Shown piece by piece: positions 24,366 through 30,794 of a stretch of DNA of 64,000 nucleotides. Source of the DNA: DATKRB01 sp036501425 (GTDB lineage Bacteria > Actinomycetota > Acidimicrobiia > Acidimicrobiales > RAAP-2). The stretch lies in the NCBI GenBank assembly GCA_036501425.1, contig DASYAI010000073.1:1-64000 (forward strand), written 5' to 3'. The translations under genes and the position numbers were made by a program. Every line of letters begins with the position of its first letter. Positions within the stretch are counted from its first letter, which is position 1. Under the pieces are notes generated by a model, which saw only the letters and a list, made by a program, of their open reading frames with translations, was not told where the DNA came from and searched no databases.

Positions 24366-24397
24366 TGCTCCGGCTGCCCCGCGGAGGTGCCGGAGCA
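24366..24397. repeat. 9-bp perfect inverted repeat upstream of glnII
   Basis: TGCTCCGGC (24366-24374) and GCCGGAGCA (24389-24397) are exact inverted copies separated by 14 bp. It sits immediately upstream of a TAGCGT hexamer on the reverse strand (24359-24364), so it could be an operator. No gene ends here, so it is not an obvious terminator. Confidence 0.5.
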
Positions 24398-24438
24398 TGG
24401 TGAGTGGTCGCCGTTCGGGCCCGCTCCACCCTGGCAGC

Positions 24439-24482
24439 GCTCGGTTTCGCTGCCGTTTCCCGTTCATGAACAGGCCATGAAC
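24439..24482 (-). promoter_or_regulatory. candidate GlnR-type box: four motifs in 11-bp phase
   Basis: Read on the reverse strand, the pattern is two TTCAT pentamers (each in GTTCATG) followed by two GAAAC pentamers, starting exactly 11 bp apart from one another. Streptomyces GlnR boxes are alternating GTnAC and GAAAC pentamers with the same 11-bp spacing, so this resembles a degenerate GlnR operator. It lies 226-269 bp upstream of the GSII start, and 75 bp upstream of a possible -10. The assignment is inference. Confidence 0.45.
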
Positions 24483-24578
24483 TCCGTGGTCGGCCCGGTG
24501 CCGGGGCCGAGCGACGGGACGCCGTTCGGGCCTGTCAGGGGCGCTTCGGGCAGCCTTCCGGGTATCGAGGGCCACCGC

Positions 24579-24584
24579 TAGCAT
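24579..24584 (+). promoter_or_regulatory. -10 element (TAGCAT) of the NAD synthetase gene
   Basis: TAGCAT ends 6 nt before the ATG at 24591 without a ribosome site, fitting a leaderless mRNA. Confidence 0.5.
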
Positions 24585-24590
24585 CTCGAA

Positions 24591-26444
24591 ATGGCCTCGT
24601 TGCGCCTTGCGGTCGCGCAGCTCGACACGGTGGTGGGCGACCTCGACGGGAACGCCGAGCGGATCGTGCACGCCCTGGACCGGGCGGAGGCCGAGGGAGC
24701 GGACCTGCTGGTGACCCCCGAGCTAGCGATCACCGGGTACCCGCCCGAGGACCTGCTGTTGAAGCCCGGCTTCGTCGGCGACAACCTGGTGGCGCTCGAG
24801 AAGGTGGCCACCGCCACCCGCCGCTGCGCCGCCGTCGTCGGCTTCGTGGACCGGGTCGGGCCCCCCGCCCCCGCGGCGGGCCGGGCGGTCGGGGACGACC
24901 GGCTTGCGGGCAGCCCGGCCGGGCGCCTCGCCAACGCCGCCGCGGTGTGCGCCGGCGGGGTGGTGGTCGGCGTCTACCGCAAGCGCCTGCTGCCCAACTA
25001 CGGGGTCTTCGACGAGGAGCGGTGGTTCGAGCCCGGCGAGGAGCCCCTGCACCTCTACGAGATCGGCGGGCTGCGGGTGGGCGTGTCGATCTGCGAGGAC
25101 GTCTGGTTCGACGGGGGGCCGGTACGGGCCCTGGCCGCCGGGGGCGCACAGGTGGTCGTGAACCTCAACGCGTCGCCGTACTCGATCGGTCGCCGGGCCG
25201 AGCGCCTGGCCCTGCTCCGGCACCGCGTCGAGGAGGCGGGCTGTGCCATCGCCTACGTCAACCAGGTCGGTGGTCAAGACGAGCTGATCTTCGACGGTGC
25301 GAGCCTGGTGGTCGCCGCCGACGGGGCGTTGCTCGCCGCCGGGAGCCAGTTCACGCCGGAGCTCTTCTGCGTCGATCTGACCGGGCCCGAGGGCCGGCCG
25401 GGCTCCGCGCCGGCGCCGGACGGGGTGCCGGCGCAGCTCGGGACCACGGCGCTCGGGACCACGGCGTTCGGGGCCACGGCGCTCGGGGCCACGGCGCTCG
25501 GGGCGCATGTGCCCGCCCGCCCGCCGCTCCCGGCGCGCCCGGTCCCCGAACCCCTCGACCCGGCGGCCGAGGTGTACCAGGCCCTCGTGCTCGGCACCCG
25601 GGACTACCTCACCAAAAACGGGTTCAGCGACGCCGTGATCGGCCTGTCGGGCGGCATCGACTCGTCCCTCGTGGCCGCCGTCGCGGTCGACGCCCTGGGC
25701 GCGGCGCACGTCCACGGCCTCTCGATGCCGTCGCGCTACTCGAGCGAGGGCTCGCGGACCGACGCCGAGGAGCTGGCGCGGCGCCTGGGGATCGACCTGC
25801 GGGTGGTGCCGATCGAGGCGGCCCACTCGGCGGCGGCCGAGCTGCTCGCCCCCGTACTCGGGGGGCCGCCCCGGGGCCTGACCGACGAGAACCTCCAGTC
25901 GCGCCTGCGCGGCCTGCTGCTGATGGCCGTGTCCAACGACCGGGGGTGGATCGTGCTCACCACCGGCAACAAGAGCGAGATGGCGACGGGCTACTCGACG
26001 CTGTACGGGGACTCCGCCGGTGGCTTCGCCGTGATCAAGGACGTCTCCAAGACGCTGGTCTACGAGCTGTGCCGCCACCGCAACGCGGTGGCCGAGGTGG
26101 CCGGGGCCGGCGGTCCGATCCCCCGGGCCGTGATCGACAAGGCGCCTTCGGCCGAGTTGCGTCCCGACCAGCGCGACGACCAGTCCCTGCCGCCCTACGA
26201 GGTGCTCGACCCGGTCCTGCGGGCCTACGTCGAGCAGGACCGGACCGCCGCCGAGCTGGTGGCCGACGGCTTCGACCCGGTCGTCGTCGATCAGGTGGTC
26301 CGCCTGGTCGACGGGGCCGAGTACAAGCGGCGGCAGATGCCACCCGGTGTGCGGGTGAGCACGAAGGCCTTCGGCAAGGATCGCCGCATGCCGATCACCA
26401 ACCGCTACCGCTCGTCGCCGGGCGCCGGTGCGGTGGTGTCGTGA
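24591..26444 (+). CDS. nadE: glutamine-dependent NAD+ synthetase
   Basis: A 617-residue two-domain enzyme that amidates nicotinic acid adenine dinucleotide with ammonia from glutamine. The N-terminal nitrilase-like glutaminase domain (1-270) has the Glu-Lys-Cys triad in TPELAITGYPPEDLLL, VYRKRLLPNYGVFDE and VSICEDVWF. The C-terminal synthetase (about 325-600) has the P-loop GLSGGIDSSL and TTGNKSEMATGYSTLYGD. The linker (about 283-310) is an in-frame array of 15-bp repeats giving ALGTT/ALGAT units, probably flexible. Placement opposite GSII links it to glutamine supply. It overlaps the next gene by GTGA. Confidence 0.94.
   Translation: MASLRLAVAQLDTVVGDLDGNAERIVHALDRAEAEGADLLVTPELAITGYPPEDLLLKPGFVGDNLVALEKVATATRRCAAVVGFVDRVGPPAPAAGRAVGDDRLAGSPAGRLANAAAVCAGGVVVGVYRKRLLPNYGVFDEERWFEPGEEPLHLYEIGGLRVGVSICEDVWFDGGPVRALAAGGAQVVVNLNASPYSIGRRAERLALLRHRVEEAGCAIAYVNQVGGQDELIFDGASLVVAADGALLAAGSQFTPELFCVDLTGPEGRPGSAPAPDGVPAQLGTTALGTTAFGATALGATALGAHVPARPPLPARPVPEPLDPAAEVYQALVLGTRDYLTKNGFSDAVIGLSGGIDSSLVAAVAVDALGAAHVHGLSMPSRYSSEGSRTDAEELARRLGIDLRVVPIEAAHSAAAELLAPVLGGPPRGLTDENLQSRLRGLLLMAVSNDRGWIVLTTGNKSEMATGYSTLYGDSAGGFAVIKDVSKTLVYELCRHRNAVAEVAGAGGPIPRAVIDKAPSAELRPDQRDDQSLPPYEVLDPVLRAYVEQDRTAAELVADGFDPVVVDQVVRLVDGAEYKRRQMPPGVRVSTKAFGKDRRMPITNRYRSSPGAGAVVS
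25437..25496. repeat. four 15-bp tandem repeats in the nadE linker
   Basis: Units at 25437, 25452, 25467 and 25482, each close to CTCGGGACCACGGCG, with a partial fifth. They differ at one or two bases and keep frame, encoding LGTTA/FGATA-like units between the glutaminase and synthetase domains. Confidence 0.85.
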
Positions 26445-27061
26445 GCGGCCCATCGGGCCTCGGTCTCGACCTGCATTCGGCGGCAGCCCGGCTGGGCGGG
26501 TACCGCTGGCTCGAGCACCGGCTCTTCGAGCTGACCGGAGCCTGGTCGGCGCGCTCGGCGGACCCCGAGGTGCAGCTGCACCTGTTCGAGGCGAGCCACC
26601 GGCACGGCTGGCACGCCCAGCTGTGGGCCGATCGCCTTCCGGTCCTCGACCAGGTCGACGCCGAGTTGCTCACCGTGGCGCCCGGTTTTGGCGCAGAGGC
26701 GCTGTTGGACCAGCTCGCATCGGTCGATGCGGAACCGGAAACGTCCCCCGGGGGCACCGAGGTCCGCCGGCTCGCCGCCCTCTACCGGGTGGTGGTGCCC
26801 CGGCTGATCGCCACCTACTCCGCGCACCGCGCCCTGGCCAACCCGGCGACCGACGGGCCCACGATCCGGGCCCTCACCCTGGTGCTCCGGGACGAGACCG
26901 AGACCGGGCAGGCGGGAGAGTCCCTGCTCGAGGCCCGCATCGACCGGGGAGAGCTGGCCGACCTGGCCGCCGCCACCCAGCGCGGGCTGGAGCGCTCGAT
27001 CGTCGACGCGGCCCCCGGCCTGGGGATCGCGCCCTGGCCCGACCGGCCCACGAGGGCCTGA
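26441..27061 (+). CDS. uncharacterised helical protein cotranslated with nadE
   Basis: A 206-residue protein of no family I recognise. It is predicted mostly helical and soluble. Residues 17-55 are rich in aromatic and His/Glu positions (YRWLEHRLFELTGAW, HLFEASHRHGWHAQLW), a pattern reminiscent of the four-helix ferritin-like fold, and a second His/Glu-containing half (about 100-185) follows. Metal binding is only a suggestion. The GTG start overlaps the nadE stop (GTGA), so its product is probably made in step with NadE. It ends 215 bp before the sigma factor gene. Confidence 0.6.
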   Translation: MSGPSGLGLDLHSAAARLGGYRWLEHRLFELTGAWSARSADPEVQLHLFEASHRHGWHAQLWADRLPVLDQVDAELLTVAPGFGAEALLDQLASVDAEPETSPGGTEVRRLAALYRVVVPRLIATYSAHRALANPATDGPTIRALTLVLRDETETGQAGESLLEARIDRGELADLAAATQRGLERSIVDAAPGLGIAPWPDRPTRA

Positions 27062-27213
27062 GAGCAGGGAATTCGCGCCCTCGACCCCGTCGGGCCCCGA
27101 CCCCCAACGGTCACCCGGGCAACCTTCCGGCCCCGGCCCGTTCGTGCTCTTGACGCGCCCTGTAAACTGTCGTCACACCGGCTTGCGCGTTCGGCGCGGG
27201 AGGCGGGATCGGT

Positions 27214-27249
27214 GCCGTTGTCTGGTGCGGAGCACCTGCGGGCAACGGC
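27214..27249 (+). promoter_or_regulatory. structured 5' leader of the sigma-factor gene
   Basis: GCCGTTG (27214-27220) pairs with CAACGGC (27243-27249). Inside it, GGTGC (27224-27228) pairs with GCACC (27232-27236) around a GGA loop. The nested hairpin ends 27 nt before the TTG start codon. It may be a 5' UTR stability or translation element. It could also be a terminator for the preceding gene, but it lies 150 bp past that stop. Confidence 0.4.
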
Positions 27250-27276
27250 CAGCATACTAGGGAAGGCGCGGGAAAC

Positions 27277-28215
27277 TTGGCAAAGGAACGAATTGAGCGC
27301 GACGACGAGGATCTCGTCCGGCTCTATCTCACCGATATCGGCCAGTACCCGCTGCTGACCAAGGACGACGAGGTCCGGCTCGCCCAGGCCATCGAGGCCG
27401 GGCGGGAGGCCGAGGAGGGCATGGCCAAGGCGGCCAAGACGCTCACCCCGACCAAGAAGCGCGAGTTCCGCCGGGCGGTGCTCGAGGGCGAGCAGGCCCA
27501 GCAGACCTTCGTGCAGTCCAACCTTCGGCTGGTGGTGTCGATCGCCAAGAAGTACCAGGCGTCGGGCCTGCCGTTGCTCGACCTCATTCAGGAGGGCAAC
27601 CTCGGCCTGATGCACGCGGTCGAGAAGTTCGACTGGCGCAAGGGGTTCAAGTTCTCCACCTACGCCACGTGGTGGATCCGCCAGGCGATCACCCGGGGGA
27701 TCGCCAACACCGGTCGCACCATCCGGCTGCCCGTGCACGCCGGCGACACCTTGGCCCGGGTGCAGAAGGCCCAGGCGCGCCTCGAGCTCAAGCTGGGTCG
27801 CCCGGCCACCCTGGCCGAGCTGGGCATCGAGGTCGAGATGCCCGAAGACAAGCTGGTCGAGGCGCTCCGCTTCCGGGCCGAGCCGCTCTCGCTCTCCGAG
27901 CCCCTGCGCGAGGACGGCGACGCCGAGCTGGGCGACGTGGTGGAGGACCGTTCCGCCGAGTCCCCCTTCGAGGTGGCCGCAGTGGCGCTCCTGCCCGAGG
28001 AGATCGGGCGCCTGCTCTCGCCCCTCGACGAGCGGGAGCGGGAGATCCTGCGCCTACGCTTCGGGCTGGACCGGGGCGAGCCGAGGACGCTCGAGGAGGT
28101 GGGGGAGCACTTCAACCTCACCCGCGAGCGCATCCGTCAGATCGAGGCCCGGGCCATGTCCAAGCTCCGGCACCCCTCCTCGGACACCGGGGCCCGCGAC
28201 CTCCTGACCGTCTGA
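27277..28215 (+). CDS. RpoD-family sigma-70 factor (group 1/2)
   Basis: A 312-residue sigma-70 factor with regions 1.2 to 4.2. DLVRLYLTDIGQYPLL (region 1.2), QSNLRLVVSIAKKY and DLIQEGNLGLMHAVEKFD (2.1-2.2), YATWWIRQAITRGIAN (2.3-2.4, aromatic-rich melting and -10 recognition), and EEVGEHFNLTRERIRQIEARAMSKLRHP (4.2) are canonical. It lacks the acidic region 1.1 of large primary factors, so it is either the short primary sigma of this lineage or a group 2 factor such as SigB/HrdD. The TTG start is the most plausible because region 1.2 follows at once. A nested hairpin sits in the leader and a strong terminator follows the gene, so it is monocistronic. Confidence 0.92.
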   Translation: MAKERIERDDEDLVRLYLTDIGQYPLLTKDDEVRLAQAIEAGREAEEGMAKAAKTLTPTKKREFRRAVLEGEQAQQTFVQSNLRLVVSIAKKYQASGLPLLDLIQEGNLGLMHAVEKFDWRKGFKFSTYATWWIRQAITRGIANTGRTIRLPVHAGDTLARVQKAQARLELKLGRPATLAELGIEVEMPEDKLVEALRFRAEPLSLSEPLREDGDAELGDVVEDRSAESPFEVAAVALLPEEIGRLLSPLDEREREILRLRFGLDRGEPRTLEEVGEHFNLTRERIRQIEARAMSKLRHPSSDTGARDLLTV

Positions 28216-28218
28216 GCG

Positions 28219-28243
28219 GCCCGGCGCCGGATCGGCGCCGGGC
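28219..28243 (+). terminator. strong 11-bp hairpin after the sigma gene
   Basis: GCCCGGCGCCG (28219-28229) and CGGCGCCGGGC (28233-28243) form a perfect 11-bp stem with a 3-nt loop four bases after the stop codon. No long U-tract follows, but stem quality and position make termination likely. Confidence 0.65.
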
Positions 28244-28307
28244 TGTCGATCCCGATCCCGGTGGGCCGGCTCGTTCGGCCATGCCGGGCGGCGCGTGGCG
28301 TCAGGGG

Positions 28308-28313
28308 TAACCT
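28308..28313 (+). promoter_or_regulatory. -10 element (TAACCT) of a small membrane-protein gene
   Basis: TAACCT ends 6 nt before the ATG at 28320, the same leaderless geometry as many genes in the window. This supports the short ORF being real. Confidence 0.45.
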
Positions 28314-28319
28314 GGCGCC

Positions 28320-28394
28320 ATGAAGAAGCTCCTCGTACTGGCCGTGCTGGTTGCGCTGGGCCTGGTGGCCGCCAAGCGGATCCGCAGCGCCTGA
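28320..28394 (+). CDS. 24-residue single-helix membrane peptide
   Basis: Encodes MKKLLVLAVLVALGLVAAKR ending RSA: a two-lysine start, one hydrophobic helix of about 16 residues and a basic end, so an inner-membrane micropeptide with its C-terminus probably cytoplasmic. It resembles the first half of the actinobacterial DLW-39 small proteins (MKKLLVL start) but stops before their DLW segment. It has its own leaderless-type promoter and lies between the sigma-factor terminator and the convergent HAD phosphatase. Too short for routine gene finders; function unknown. Confidence 0.45.
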   Translation: MKKLLVLAVLVALGLVAAKRIRSA

Positions 28395-28475
28395 GTCGCC
28401 TCCGGGCGGGGACGCCGGCAGGCCGAAGCGCCCGGAGGTCCGGCGGGAGAGCCTGGGGTAGCTGTCGCCCTTGGC

Positions 28476-29297
28476 TCAGGTCGCCGATCTGAGCTGGCTC
28501 TGCGTGCGCGAACGCGGGCCGTGCCGCCACAGGTAGACGGCCGCTCCGGCGAGGGCAAGGCTGCCGGTCACCACCGGGGTCCGGGCCGACACCCGGTTTC
28601 CCAGTCCGACCGGCTTGGTGAAGCGGCGTACCTCCCAGTCCCGTTGGCGCGCGATCCGGGCGAGCGCCCGGTCAGGGTTCACGACCACCGGGCGCCCGAC
28701 CGCCTCGAGCATCGGCACGTCGGTGGCCGAGTCGGAGTAGGCGGTCGAGCGGGCCAGGTCGATGCCGACGGCGGCGGCCAGTTCGACCACCGCGCTGGCC
28801 TTCGAGGCGCCGTAGACGTAGGTGGTCATGGCGCCGGTGTAGCGGCCGGCGTCGTCGACCTCCCCCTGGGAGGCGATGGCGCCGTCGGCGCCCAGCAGCT
28901 CGGCCAGCGGCGCCACGATCTCGTCCGGTGAGGCCGACACCAGGTAGACGCGCTCGCCGGCCCGACGGTGCTGCTCGATGAGCTCCACCGCCTCCGCGTA
29001 GAGGATCGGCTCGACGGTCCGTAACAAGGAGGCACGGACGATGTCGCGGACCTGCTGGCGGTCCCAGCCCCGGGTCAGGCGGAGCATGGCTTCGCGGATC
29101 TCGCCGAGGCGCTCGTCGTCCGCCCCGGCCCGCACGTAGCGGAGCTGGGCGGCCAGGGCCCGCAGCATCGTCCGCCGGCTGATCAGCCCGCCCTTGCGGA
29201 ACGCGGCCGAAAAGGCGACGATCGAGGCGCGGTCGATGACCGTCTTGTCGAGATCGAAGAACGCCGCGGCCACCGGGCGGTGGAGGTCGTCTGCCAC
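28476..29297 (-). CDS. HAD-IB (SerB-like) phosphatase with C-terminal membrane segment
   Basis: A 273-residue HAD superfamily IB hydrolase. Motif I is FFDLDKTVID (13-22), motif II VYLVSASPDE near 120, motif III Lys in GASKASAVV near 163 and motif IV TAYSDSATDVPMLEAVG near 185. The closest known relatives are the SerB-type and lysophospholipid-type HAD-IB proteins of mycobacteria. Residues 245-262 form a single hydrophobic helix that may tether it to the membrane, so a lipid phosphate substrate is as plausible as phosphoserine. The GTG start sits 6 nt after TAGCAT on the reverse strand. Confidence 0.85.
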   Translation of the reverse strand: MADDLHRPVAAAFFDLDKTVIDRASIVAFSAAFRKGGLISRRTMLRALAAQLRYVRAGADDERLGEIREAMLRLTRGWDRQQVRDIVRASLLRTVEPILYAEAVELIEQHRRAGERVYLVSASPDEIVAPLAELLGADGAIASQGEVDDAGRYTGAMTTYVYGASKASAVVELAAAVGIDLARSTAYSDSATDVPMLEAVGRPVVVNPDRALARIARQRDWEVRRFTKPVGLGNRVSARTPVVTGSLALAGAAVYLWRHGPRSRTQSQLRSAT

Positions 29298-29303
29298 GAG
29301 CCG

Positions 29304-29309
29304 ATGCTA
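29304..29309 (-). promoter_or_regulatory. -10 element (TAGCAT) of the HAD phosphatase gene
   Basis: Reverse-strand TAGCAT ends 6 nt before the GTG at 29297. No ribosome site intervenes. Confidence 0.45.
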
Positions 29310-29346
29310 CGGGCACCCGGCGCCCGATCGGCGGCAGGGCCGCCGG

Positions 29347-30009
29347 TCAGACGCTGATGAACAGCGAGTGGACCGCCTGCTCGGCGTCGGCGGTGACGAG
29401 CACCAACACCTCGTCGCCCGACTGCAGAACGGTGTCGCCCCGGGGCACGACCAGGCGGTCGTCGCGGACCACCGCCACCACGGTGGCCTCGCGGGGGAAC
29501 CCGAGGTCGGCGATGGCGGTGCCGGCCGCCGGCGAGTCGTCGGCCAGGGTCACCTCGACCAGGTGCGCCGCCCCGCCCTGGAACTGCAGGAGCCGCACCA
29601 GCGAGCCCACCGAGACGGCCTCTTCGACCAGGGCGGTGAGCAGCTGGGGCGTGGAGACCGACACGTCCACCCCCCAGCTCTCGTTGAAAAGCCACTGGTT
29701 CTTGGGGTGGTTCACCCGGGCCACGACCCGGGGCACCGCGAACTCCTGCTTGGCCAGCAGGGAGATGACCAGGTTGTCCTCGTCGTCGCCGGTCGCCGCC
29801 ACGACCACGTCCACCGCCGCCATCCCGGCCGCCTGCAACGAGGACACCTCGCACGCGTCGGCGGCGATCCAGGTGATGCCCGGGGTCTCGCGCAGCCGCT
29901 CCACCAGCTCGGGATCCTGCTCGAACACGATGACGTCGTGGCCGTTGGCGTGCAGGTCGCCCGCGATGGCGGTGCCGACGCTCCCCGCGCCGGCGATCGC
30001 GACCTTCAC
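29347..30009 (-). CDS. TrkA-type K+ uptake regulatory protein (second of pair)
   Basis: A 220-residue cytosolic gating subunit with an N-terminal Rossmann RCK/TrkA-N domain (KVAIAGAGSVGTAIAGDL, 2-19, then VVAATGDDEDNLVISLLAKQ) and a C-terminal TrkA-C domain (about 135-218). It binds NAD(H) or a nucleotide and gates a K+ channel or transporter. The GTG start overlaps the stop of the other TrkA gene (GTGA), so they are translated together as a pair like CeoB/CeoC (Rv2691/Rv2692). No TrkH/TrkG pore is in the window. The likely partner is the divergent KimA-like permease at 30795. Confidence 0.88.
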   Translation of the reverse strand: MKVAIAGAGSVGTAIAGDLHANGHDVIVFEQDPELVERLRETPGITWIAADACEVSSLQAAGMAAVDVVVAATGDDEDNLVISLLAKQEFAVPRVVARVNHPKNQWLFNESWGVDVSVSTPQLLTALVEEAVSVGSLVRLLQFQGGAAHLVEVTLADDSPAAGTAIADLGFPREATVVAVVRDDRLVVPRGDTVLQSGDEVLVLVTADAEQAVHSLFISV

Positions 30010-30704
30010 CGGGCCTGCCCGGCCGCCGCCTTGGTCCCCTCGGCGCCGTCGACCCCGTCGAGCCGCTCGGCCAGCAGGCGTGCGCCGTCGCCCGCCACCG
30101 CCAGCTGGAGGATGTCGCCCTCCTGGCCCACCAGGCTGCGCCCGTCGAGACGCGGCTCGCCGGCCCGGGTCACGGCCACCACGGCGATCCGGCCCGGGTC
30201 CTCCAGCTCGCCCACCCGGCGCCCGGCCCAGGACGCGGGCAGCGACCGGGTCATCAGCGTGAGCCGGCCGCTCGGATCCGACCAGTCCCCGACCATCACG
30301 TCGGGCAGCAGCCGACGGTGGACCTGGTCGATGGTCCAGGTGACCGTGGCCACGGTCGGGATGCCCAGGCGCTGGTAGATCTCGGCCCGCCGGGGGTCGT
30401 AGATCCGGGCCACCACGTGGGGGATGTGGTACGACTCCCGGGCGATCCGCACGGTGAGGATGTTGGTGTTGTCGCCACTGGTCACCGCGGCCAGCGCGTC
30501 GGCGGCCTTGGCCCCGGCCCGTTCGAGGTCGTCGCGGTCGAACCCCGACCCGACGATCTGCTGGCCGGGCCAGCGGTCGGGCAGCCGCCGGAAGGCCTGC
30601 CGCCGGCGGTCGATGATGGCCACGGTATGGCCCTCGTCGGTGAGGGAGAGGGCGAGGCCCGACCCGACCCGGCCGCACCCGACCACGATCACGTGCACCT
30701 TCAC
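30006..30704 (-). CDS. TrkA-type K+ uptake regulatory protein (first of pair)
   Basis: A 232-residue RCK protein: HVIVVGCGRVGSGLALSLTD at the start is the NAD-binding Rossmann motif, DALAAVTSGDNTNILTVRIAR near 88 the second conserved block, and the C-terminal third a TrkA-C domain. It precedes and overlaps the second TrkA gene, the arrangement of mycobacterial ceoB-ceoC. Start chosen at the GTG of GTGAAGGTGCAC (30704); a GTG two codons later (30698) is possible. It is divergent from the KimA-like permease across 90 bp, with which it probably acts in K+ homeostasis. Confidence 0.87.
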   Translation of the reverse strand: MKVHVIVVGCGRVGSGLALSLTDEGHTVAIIDRRRQAFRRLPDRWPGQQIVGSGFDRDDLERAGAKAADALAAVTSGDNTNILTVRIARESYHIPHVVARIYDPRRAEIYQRLGIPTVATVTWTIDQVHRRLLPDVMVGDWSDPSGRLTLMTRSLPASWAGRRVGELEDPGRIAVVAVTRAGEPRLDGRSLVGQEGDILQLAVAGDGARLLAERLDGVDGAEGTKAAAGQAR

Positions 30705-30782
30705 AGTGCAACACGGAGCACCCCCGAATGCAAAGCCGCCCCCGCGGCCGCCCCGCCCACCGTCGGTGGTGGCCACCCGCAC

Positions 30783-30788
30783 TACGTT
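30783..30788 (+). promoter_or_regulatory. -10 element (TACGTT) of the KimA-like permease gene
   Basis: TACGTT ends 6 nt before the GTG at 30795. It lies in the 90-bp region shared with the divergent TrkA pair. Confidence 0.45.
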
Positions 30789-30794
30789 GAGGCC

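Larger units (their letters stand above)
24214..24590. other. 377-bp divergent regulatory region glnII / NAD synthetase
   Basis: This is the longest gene-free stretch in the window. It contains the GSII ribosome site (near 24220), a candidate reverse-strand -10 TAGCGT (24359-24364), a 9-bp inverted repeat (24366-24397), an 11-bp phased motif array (24439-24482), and the forward -10 of the NAD synthetase gene (24579-24584). I found no convincing ORF in it. Confidence 0.6.

Noticed and set aside
27150..27168. TTGACG ... TAAACT promoter before the sigma gene
   Set aside because: The two hexamers are only 7 bp apart, far from the usual 16-19 bp, so they cannot form one promoter.
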